From Schizochytrium sp. TIO01 (lineage: Eukaryota > Sar > Bigyra > Thraustochytrida > Thraustochytriidae), in assembly GCA_004764695.1 (NCBI GenBank), contig SMSO01000032.1, forward strand, positions 4,773,483 to 4,837,482: DNA of 64,000 nucleotides. The letters are read 5' to 3'. Position 1 is the first letter of the stretch; each line of letters opens with the position of its first letter. Made by a program: the position numbers and the translations under genes. The notes under the pieces were generated by a model. That model saw only the letters and a list, made by a program, of their open reading frames with translations. It had not been told where the DNA came from and searched no databases. Of this stretch, positions 58,001 through 64,000 are shown in pieces.

Positions 58001-59030
58001 AAGTCCCACCACAAGCACCAAAGTTTCGTACTTCAGAAATAGTTTCTTCCAATACCTTTTCTCTGATTTTTGTCACTAAATCTACTTCGGCATTGGCAGC
58101 GTTCATCTTTTTCTCAAGGGAATAAGAACTTGAGATCTCCTCTTCGTCTTCTTCCGTGATCGCCAGTTGGTAGTGATTTATAATGGGCTGGCGTGATTTG
58201 TGAAGTAGGAGTTCGTTGAAGAAGTCTGAGGGTAGGACAGCAAATCCTACTGGGTCAGAGCTCTCGTAGCCAAGGAAACGTGTTCGAAAACACGATTCGC
58301 AGATGCAATGAACCAAGGCGTCTTTAAAAGTTGCAATGCGCGAGCTTTTTGAATAATCGCCTCCAAGGACCTGCCAGGATCCAAGTGTGTTCTTCGCGCA
58401 GAGGAAGCAATATCTGAACCTCTCCTCCGCAGTTGCTGAGATAAACTCGTCGGCGTGAACGTAGAGAACCTGGGCTCCTGAATCTGGAGGAGCAGGAAGC
58501 CTGACAATAGGTTTACCGTGGAGTTCTTGCCGTCTTGAACAGACTCTCGTTGACTGCAAGCTCAGCTCCTTTGCTACCGCTTTGGCAGCCTCCGAGTCCT
58601 TGCTTATGCCAAGCTCCTCTAGAACCTGTGCTGACGTACACCCCACGTCTGCAAAGGTCTTCACCACGTCCACGACGCGAGCTGCCACAATTGCAGAGAT
58701 TGATTTGCTAGCGCTTTTTTTCCCCTGACCAGCGACTCCAGATTTGCAGTCCTCAGCGCTGTCGATTTTGCGAATATTGGCGTTCCCGAGGTTGTCGTTC
58801 AGAAAATATTTCTGCTCCGCGATGTTATGGTGTTGCTTCGAAATCAAAGTAGATGCAGGGCTGCCAAGAGCACTTCGGGTGGCGTGCGCCTTACGAGGCT
58901 CGTCCGGGCCCTCGTTTTGCGGGTCCAACAAGCCCAGTTGCCGGTGCTGCGTTGCTGCCGATCTCGGCGCAGCGGCGTCGAGCTTGAGCGTGGCTCCGAC
59001 GCAGGGCTCTCGTGCAGGCTCCGTGGGCAT
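55011..59030 (-). CDS. PX-domain / helical / TKL kinase fusion protein
   Basis: A 1339-aa single-exon protein with an unusual order. An N-terminal region (about 50-330) has two helical repeat-like units and Cys pairs (CFLC, CICESC). A PX domain sits at about 430-535, with the phosphoinositide-binding RRYSDF at 465-470, PPLPRKQFLG, and RMHALEHFI. A helical region (about 590-880) is in the position of the BAR domain of sorting nexins. A protein kinase fills the C terminus (about 1010-1335): Gly loop GRGSFGEV, VAIK, HRDIKTSN at 1193, DFG at 1214, SWVAPEV, and a C-lobe of tyrosine-kinase-like (Raf/MLK) style. All catalytic residues are present, so an active kinase recruited to PI3P endosomes is a fair inference. 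The start is the first ATG; the frame is open slightly upstream without ATG. Confidence 0.93.
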   Translation of the reverse strand: MPTEPAREPCVGATLKLDAAAPRSAATQHRQLGLLDPQNEGPDEPRKAHATRSALGSPASTLISKQHHNIAEQKYFLNDNLGNANIRKIDSAEDCKSGVAGQGKKSASKSISAIVAARVVDVVKTFADVGCTSAQVLEELGISKDSEAAKAVAKELSLQSTRVCSRRQELHGKPIVRLPAPPDSGAQVLYVHADEFISATAEERFRYCFLCAKNTLGSWQVLGGDYSKSSRIATFKDALVHCICESCFRTRFLGYESSDPVGFAVLPSDFFNELLLHKSRQPIINHYQLAITEEDEEEISSSYSLEKKMNAANAEVDLVTKIREKVLEETISEVRNFGACGGTWYDIVERVRVAILPQKLDNLKEVVQWSLHISSSKTLSSEKPLLRRAMVGFDGAVQVLFVGKEFIDPQIDNEGVPRRSELACGIRLEIAEQAVPGAVFGLRSFTSFRVLVEGNEGLPGFEVLRRYSDFTWLREELAQWYGDESVIPPLPRKQFLGRFNETFLDARMHALEHFIAIIVVHPVLHKAEPTQTFFQRCPLDQAKPEYYARVSQRARDKRSRRRKSAEWASSAMASDEVVDIAHRKPNVILHNGQRIAEHATVDIETLNRLLLTGSTRHRDGDVRVILGGEYQRNLRKCYKRMEKLAACYVRQAELLESRAKACKFLAATELPEIRELASDPRRVQELRCAFGADTPLTAEGRSPCEADIFSEVPLTNDRLPLSYSAMAVVELLSSLSRIDVLTATSNRAACIRTMETKMQLKEWHRSLEESTAWFENRAHSVVLLQRSCRIKRSLLESIHMGAHAGLNDEDDVQNTNNNNSSEATGSRAKQVNPTERKRLKENLTNLEDKVKSTRADASLEATWLASRNKQEMINHVTTFVQHQIEHARQQSRMWQDFLPQLLSSLEAQVPVLSEPIDIGNDAKDSSEANEVENIVTIDDQVGNTYARASSVLQQQNNLSKSSIDRSTSYVQENLDILAPIQENTNSSMLYRFGGVDEKQRMAQAQNDSAWEIDPADLVFGTCIGRGSFGEVHEGVFHGQRVAIKTFHATSSLSARALLDFRREAQVMRGLPAHPNLVSFYGMSSQPQHICLVMELVASGSMLGILLDDHKVSANAAPHSRALPENQPVNMNHITVRRGRKQRGAGAVTPSRERSASRSSWDLDSLDSQWRLKLALGAARGIRVLHESNPQILHRDIKTSNLLVSMPDLTVKVCDFGLARFKLESQSVRSFVGTASWVAPEVIVSRDDGYSAKADVYSFAVVLWQIYSRRQPYPRLHATQVLYQVAREGLRPRMPSNVPVPMEELIRECWSADASQRPNFAEIESRLEAMLERESRPSYA

Positions 59031-59715
59031 GGCCTGGCTCGGGGCTTGCCGTGGCGACGCTCCGCGCGAGGCCGAGGTCGCGGTCAAGCTCGTTGCCTGC
59101 GTTCGTTTGCGTCGTGTTTCTGTGATGCTTTCCAGTCTCGATAATCTGTTGTTTCTGTTGTTTTAATTGCAACGTTGTTATATTTTTTTTAAATCGAAAA
59201 ATCACAGTTTCCTAGTCAATCAATTTGTGATGGTTTCCCCGGTTCAGGTTCCAGCTCCATTGCCCTAGTTGAGATTTTGATGTTATTCTCCCTGGCCATA
59301 CAGATCAGAACCAGTTTGAGATGAATATAATATAGACCCCAAGCAGTCTCGTTGTGGAGAATTTCCACATTGTCTTTTGAGATTTGAAGGAGTTTCAACA
59401 TCCCGTCTTCAGGTTCTTGAACCGTTTTTCACGTTCTTCGTGTTGCATTTTGTCATTAGAACGTCTTTGCAAGATAAAATAATCGCTGGCAGACAGTCGT
59501 GACAGAATCGGGCCTCCAATTTACATGGATGTGGAACAGGATTGTATAGAAGTCTTTGCAACGAAGAATTGGGACTCTCTAGATTTGTGGCTTCATCACA
59601 AGACTGTTTATGAGCTTACCTACTACCAGTACCTACGTGCCTACTACAATGCTAAATTTAGCTTTATCTTTATCTTCTTTTTTTTTAATTAAAAAATTAA
59701 TTTTAAATCATCATT

Positions 59716-59747
<32 letters not shown>

Positions 59748-60279
59748 AACAATAATAATAACAATAATAACAATAATAATAACTTTGAAGAGCTTAATTA
59801 GTCAGGAGGTAATTTCAACAACGCTTTTATCGGCCACAGCAGTACCACGGATAGCTGCCGAACGATAATTATTTGAAGGGCGATGATTAGCCGATGGTAT
59901 TGGCAATGACCACAGACAATCTATTGTAAATTTCTCAGCAACAGGCAATGGTGTTCATCATGACCTTGATTTCATTCACGTGGGAGGAGGGCGTATTTAC
60001 CAGCGCTACATTACAAGTTACTTTTTTCTCCTTACTTCAAGCGTTAACCCAACCTGTACCTATAAAGAAGTGACAGCTGTGGACAGTTTATTCGTTTAAT
60101 GGGGACACAATAATTTTGCATGCACGCGTGAGCGACTTCGACGTCTCTCCTGATAAGTATGCGCGCTGTACCTTTAATATATAGGATTTTCACATTTGTT
60201 ACACAGGCTTATCATTTCATTTTTACTCTCCTGAGAGTAAACAGTAAATGATTATCCGAGTTAATAAGTGAATAAATAA
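59031..60279. other. spacer upstream of the PX-kinase gene
   Basis: Promoter side of the PX-kinase gene, then AT-rich sequence with a trinucleotide run. No gene seen. Confidence 0.4.
59707..59782. repeat. (ATC)n followed by (AAT/AAC)n
   Basis: About a dozen ATC units pass directly into AAT/AAC units. Confidence 0.9.
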
Positions 60280-60761
60280 AAACGGGTTGGAAGCACCACG
60301 AGCTACTCAGCCTGTACCGAGAGACACCCCAAAACATTGCAAATTCGATCTCCCCTATCTACAGTGAAGAAGTACCTAATTGTTTTTCTTTCGATCGCTG
60401 TTTTGAACCCCATCTCGGAGTGGGGGTCTAAGTCCAGAGTGTCAGAAAATACCAAAAAACGTGGTGCAAAAAGACTTGGTGGCTGGAACATCAACCTTGT
60501 TTCCTCAATACTGCAGTCAGTGATTCGCAACAACAACCATTTAGTGTAAGTTGACTCTCCACCAGATTTACCGGGGCACCCTGGAAAATATGAACCGCAC
60601 GATTCATTGTAGATGAACAATGAGCAAGAGCTCGTGGAAACAGAATCGAGCTTTCTTCTGTCGGATGGCATTTGATAGGGGTGGATGCGCTGTGAAACGA
60701 AAACGTCAGGCATAGGTCTAATTCTCGTACCTGCTCTGGTTGGGAGAGGAGTTGCAAACAA
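60280..60761. other. ambiguous reading frames on both strands
   Basis: On the minus strand an ATG frame at 60713 runs 136 codons to 60303. On the plus strand a 90-codon frame runs from 60280, contains a CTCAG acceptor-like site ending at 60310 and ends over a GTAAGT donor-like site at 60546. Both peptides look ordinary and neither is recognised. One may be a real gene or exon; transcript data would tell. Confidence 0.3.
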
Positions 60762-61764
60762 TCAGTCCAGAGAACCGGAAGCAAAAATAAATCACAAATC
60801 TACCGCTGTTTGCCCCTCCACTTGCAACACGAATATCTATCTGTCTTGGGGTCGTCAGTGGTCCTGACAATGTAAATATGCAGCTTGTAAGAAACTTGAT
60901 GTGTAGTTTCAAAGGCTGCTTAAATTGAAAAGGTGCTTCACTTAGACATATGACTCAATTGGTTCGTTTGTTTCTTTTTTTAATTCAAAATAAAATAAAA
61001 TAAAAAACAATCACAATAATGAATAGTTGAATATGACTACAGAGATAGTCAGAGCCGTTGTGCTGCCATGATAATTGTTTTAGCTCGAGTGTTTACCCAA
61101 ACTAAAAGGTTTCAACGGGACGCCTCTGGTTAATGAGAGTGTTATGCTGCAAGTAGGAATAGTTAAAGTAGAGCAACATCATGTTAATACCTGCGAGAAT
61201 CAAGCGTTTCAAGATTGATGCTGTGGCTTATATTGAATCGGCAGCCCTCTATATTTTGGGCAGGAGCTGAAAGGCCTTAAGGTGTGGAGATCTGCATGAA
61301 AGGAGAACCAAAACTTCCGCTGGTGCGTACTACCAAATACTTTCACTATCAATAAACGGTATTCTCTTTTTACCAAGATGCGGTTGAGATACTGACTCTT
61401 CTATTAAATTTCCAACTCACAGAGAGAATATTATATATTATAGAGCAAAATTTAATTCAGAGATGCTGTAGGTGTGTTGCAGCCGTTCTTAGACTAAACA
61501 GAGTGTAAGGGCATGCTCTCACAGCAGCACATGCAGCAAACAACATATTACCGGGCCACCAACTGCAAAAGGGTTGAAGTGCTACAAAAATCAATACTAG
61601 ATATCAGTCATTGACAACGTTGCTCGTGAGCCGCGCAAGGAGATAATCCTGAGATTGTATGCAGCTTTGGAACGTTTCACACGTGTGTTATTTGGCATTA
61701 TTCGGTGCTGCTCAGTACTGTTAGGTTCGCCTGCCAAGTTTGCTCAAGCATACTCTATTTCCGA
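60762..61764. other. 5' flank of the P2X-like gene
   Basis: About 1 kb, AT-rich in places, with no supported gene. Presumed promoter and leader of the P2X-like receptor. Confidence 0.4.
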
Positions 61765-62967
61765 ATGTCCTTCCAAGATTACCTTAGGTACTTCATTCGT
61801 CACAAATCAGCTTCTTATATTGTTGTTGAAAATGTCAAAGTTGGATTGGTATTGAGATTTACCCAATTCGCGGTATTTCTTTACATGTCATGGTCCCTTC
61901 TTGGCTTGAAATCGTACTTTGAATTTCAAGCTGCTGATGGTTATGCAAATCTTTGGCTAGATAACTTTTCTCAAACCATTCCAACCCCCCTGCCTCATTA
62001 CTGCTCAAATGAAAGCCTCAACTTTGTGTACAATGAAGCCTGGGTTTATCAGAATCATAGCTGCCGTCCTTTTGCATTTGGTGAGGTCTTTGACAAGCGC
62101 AGTGGAGAGTTCTTTATCCTGACATATATGCAAGAAACCTGGAAACGTTTTTCTGAATGCAATGAAACTACGCTTCAGTGCAAGGTCAACGACATCGTCA
62201 AAGTCAAGAATTCATTTGTGCCAACCATTGATACTGTTGAGATTGGATTTGATCACGTTTTCAGCACCGACTTTCGCTACGGTAAAAACGTAGCTACAAC
62301 CCTTGTTGGATCTAATGGGGAAACTATCAAAGAATTTGCTGTTGGCGTGCCTGGGTCAATATCTCTTCAGGACATACTGGATATTACAGGTATACATAGT
62401 CTTGACGGAAAAAATGACGCTGCATATGTGGAAGGTTCTACTGGAACCGCTATTTTCCGCATGACTGGGTTTAATGTAAATCTTCGTTTAGAATACCAGA
62501 ATTCTGACACGTGGTCAGGGAAGGTTGTGACCGCAAAACTTCATGTCGAGCTTGTAGACGCTGGATGGGGTACTATTGGGCCCAAAGTCGATTATGCAGA
62601 TCTTTCTATCAACGAAGATGGCCTTACCTCGTTCTATGTAAGAGACACATATTCCTATGGCATTCGTATTACTATTGAAGCAACTGGGAACATTGGACGA
62701 CCAGATTTCGTTACAGCTGTGAACTCAGCTGTAACATTTTCCGTTCTGTTTGCCTTAGCTGGAATTGTGGCAGATTTTGCAGCCTTCCATACTCCAGAAA
62801 TTTCAGAAAAGTTTCGTAAGAAAAAACGCACAACCGTTCGCGAAAATACAAGAAGCATTCTTTATTTGGAACCTGGGAACCAGGGTTCATCAAAAATCAT
62901 GCCACGAGACTCTAGTACTTTATGTCAAGATGATAAAAACAAAAACACTTCTTACGAGGGAAAATAG
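61765..62967 (+). CDS. P2X-like ligand-gated cation channel
   Basis: A 400-aa protein with the P2X layout: short N terminus, TM1, large extracellular part, TM2, basic tail. The start matches the family well: YIVVENVKVGLVLRFTQF then a Trp-containing TM1 and GLKSYFEF, compare the P2X pattern V-x-N-K-K-V-G-x-x-x-R-x-x-Q ... W ... G-Y-Q. The region before TM2 also matches (SYGIRITIEATGNIG near residue 298, compare YGIRF-x6-G-x-G), and TM2 contains the conserved Gly-x-x-x-Asp end (LAGIVADF). The Lys-x-Lys pair after TM1 that binds ATP in vertebrate P2X is not visible, and the usual ten-cysteine pattern is sparse. P2X channels in Dictyostelium act in contractile vacuoles. Ligand and location here are unknown. 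Confidence 0.75.
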   Translation: MSFQDYLRYFIRHKSASYIVVENVKVGLVLRFTQFAVFLYMSWSLLGLKSYFEFQAADGYANLWLDNFSQTIPTPLPHYCSNESLNFVYNEAWVYQNHSCRPFAFGEVFDKRSGEFFILTYMQETWKRFSECNETTLQCKVNDIVKVKNSFVPTIDTVEIGFDHVFSTDFRYGKNVATTLVGSNGETIKEFAVGVPGSISLQDILDITGIHSLDGKNDAAYVEGSTGTAIFRMTGFNVNLRLEYQNSDTWSGKVVTAKLHVELVDAGWGTIGPKVDYADLSINEDGLTSFYVRDTYSYGIRITIEATGNIGRPDFVTAVNSAVTFSVLFALAGIVADFAAFHTPEISEKFRKKKRTTVRENTRSILYLEPGNQGSSKIMPRDSSTLCQDDKNKNTSYEGK

Positions 62968-63158
62968 CACAAGCTAGAAGATACGTTCCCTTAAATTTTG
63001 ATAATACTTTCTTTTCTTTACTAGGGGAAAGCAAGAGCAAGGCCTTTAGAACCACGATTTTCTAATCAACGCAATCATGACAGCATTTTGTTATAAACAA
63101 CTGTGAAGGTACAAAACTAAGCCACGAAGCCTAGGTGAGTTGCTATCATGAGCAGGGA
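62968..63158. other. short convergent spacer
   Basis: 3' ends of the P2X-like gene and of the small spliced gene meet here. Confidence 0.5.
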
Positions 63159-63719
63159 TTACTTTGCGGAAAGCTCTTGTTCCAGCACCGTCAGTGTGTC
63201 ATGGAGTTTTTTACGTTGAGTCTCTTTCGCTTGGGACTGTGTCTCAAGATCAGCAAGCTTTTCCTGAAGAGCGGACGTTTCCATCTCCTTAGAACGGACT
63301 AGAAAGCTTAGCCCCAAAGCTCCCGAACGTTCTAGCTCCTGCTCAAGTTTGCGAATATCCCGCATTGCTTGGTGGCCAAGCTGTGCAGCATTTTTTGATG
63401 ATTCCTGGCTGTAAAGGCATTTGAGATTGTGTAATTCACGCAAGATTGAGCCGTGGTCGCGGACAATACAATCAAATAAGGTTAGTTCCCTCCTTCATAC
63501 TAAGTCTATCCCTAGGAGGCCTGCACTTGCGTGCGAGCCGCCTTTGTTGGCGAATGAGCCAGCACTTGGACCCCGCGTCGGGCAAAGCCGCCCTACTTAC
63601 AGCGCCTTAAAAAAAGCCTCACCACTTGCTTCTGCGCGCCTCAGTGCTGTATCGAGTGCTTGCCCCTCCGGAAAATTGGGCTTCACGACGTCAACGCCAC
63701 TCGGAGCACTCATGTTCAT
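63159..63719 (-). CDS. small two-exon coiled-coil protein
   Basis: Minus strand, exon 1 at 63719-63601 and exon 2 at 63492-63159. Exon 1 begins ATG AAC ATG and ends in phase 2 at a consensus GTAAGT donor (63600 downward). The acceptor AAG at 63495-63493 restores the frame; a GAG acceptor three bases further also works. The intron is 108 or 111 nt. The product is about 150 aa: a short polar start, then helical sequence (LFDCIVRDHGSILRELHNL) and a Glu/Lys/Gln coiled coil. Unspliced, exon 1 stops after 40 codons. I do not recognise the family; small coiled coils of this kind occur in BORC, kinetochore and dynactin complexes. Confidence 0.7.
63493..63600 (-). other. spliceosomal intron
   Basis: Bounded by GTAAGT and AAG on the minus strand; it joins two frames into one open reading frame. 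This is the best intron in the window. Confidence 0.65.
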
Positions 63720-64000
63720 CGAAGTTTTTGGTCTTTGCGTAGACTCTCACTTCGACCAAATTTATATTAGGCCTGTTTTCCATTAGAATACACCTCTTTT
63801 ACCCTTCCCATTTTTATTTTTACATTCTTTTTAGCCTCATGTTAGTAATTTAATTTCTAAAACGTTTTTGTTTATTTTTTGTAAGTAGTTACACAGTAGT
63901 AGATATTTACATCTGACGCCGTCATGGTAGCTTTGCAAGAGGCTTCGTTTATACTCATGAACTCATTTTGATTTATACTGCAATATTTCGAATCATATTC
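63720..64000. other. right-edge flank
   Basis: AT-rich sequence upstream of the small coiled-coil gene. No gene seen. Confidence 0.4.

Noticed and set aside
57508-58125. 205-codon plus-strand frame inside the PX-kinase gene
   Set aside because: Antisense shadow of the PX region; Ser/Arg-rich with no domain.

Overview
The window is nuclear DNA from a unicellular eukaryote. Nearly all recognisable genes encode conserved eukaryotic proteins: the retromer subunit VPS35, a PP1 catalytic subunit, eIF3f, LSm8, a MYST histone acetyltransferase, a taxilin, an Hv1-type proton channel, a P2X-like channel and two very large kinases. Most coding regions are single long exons, but a two-exon gene with a GTAAGT donor at the right end shows that spliceosomal introns occur. 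Few introns, tetranucleotide-rich spacers, both Hv1 and P2X-like channels, and unusual kinase fusions suggest a protist such as a thraustochytrid or another stramenopile. That placement is inference and is not proven here. I saw no bacterial, viral, plasmid or transposon genes and no convincing tRNA, rRNA or snRNA.

Layout. 0-14.6 kb is gene-dense: VPS35 (+), a RING-LON ubiquitin-ligase-like gene (-), a GAF/coiled-coil protein (+), UDP-glucuronate decarboxylase (-), a WASHC3-motif/WH2-like protein (-) and PP1 (-). 14.6-23.6 kb is a gene-poor island full of tetranucleotide microsatellites between GC-rich blocks; the 20.0-21.6 kb part may hold short spliced exons. 23.6-27.0 kb has a Gfo/Idh/MocA oxidoreductase (+) and a low-complexity phosphosite-rich protein (-). 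27.0-32.0 kb is a second microsatellite island. 32.0-48.3 kb is gene-dense again: a GNAT-like protein with a WW-like segment (+), eIF3f (+), Hv1 (-), a long coiled-coil protein (+), a short coiled-coil protein (+), the MYST acetyltransferase (-) divergent from taxilin (+), and LSm8 (-). 50.3-59.0 kb holds two giant kinases facing each other tail to tail: a triple cyclic-nucleotide-domain kinase (+) and a PX-domain/TKL kinase fusion (-). 61.8-63.7 kb has the P2X-like receptor (+) and a small spliced coiled-coil gene (-).

Several products belong to endosomal or vesicle traffic: VPS35, the PX-kinase fusion, taxilin, the WASHC3-motif protein and perhaps the short coiled-coil protein. Neighbouring eukaryotic genes are not necessarily functionally linked, so I treat this only as a theme. 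Three genes (RING-LON, GAF, long coiled-coil) are each broken by one reading-frame shift beside a short homopolymer. The simplest explanation is uncorrected single-base assembly errors; true frameshifting or small introns are the alternatives.

Many long reading frames start at TTG or GTG. For eukaryotic genes I moved the start to the first plausible in-frame ATG.
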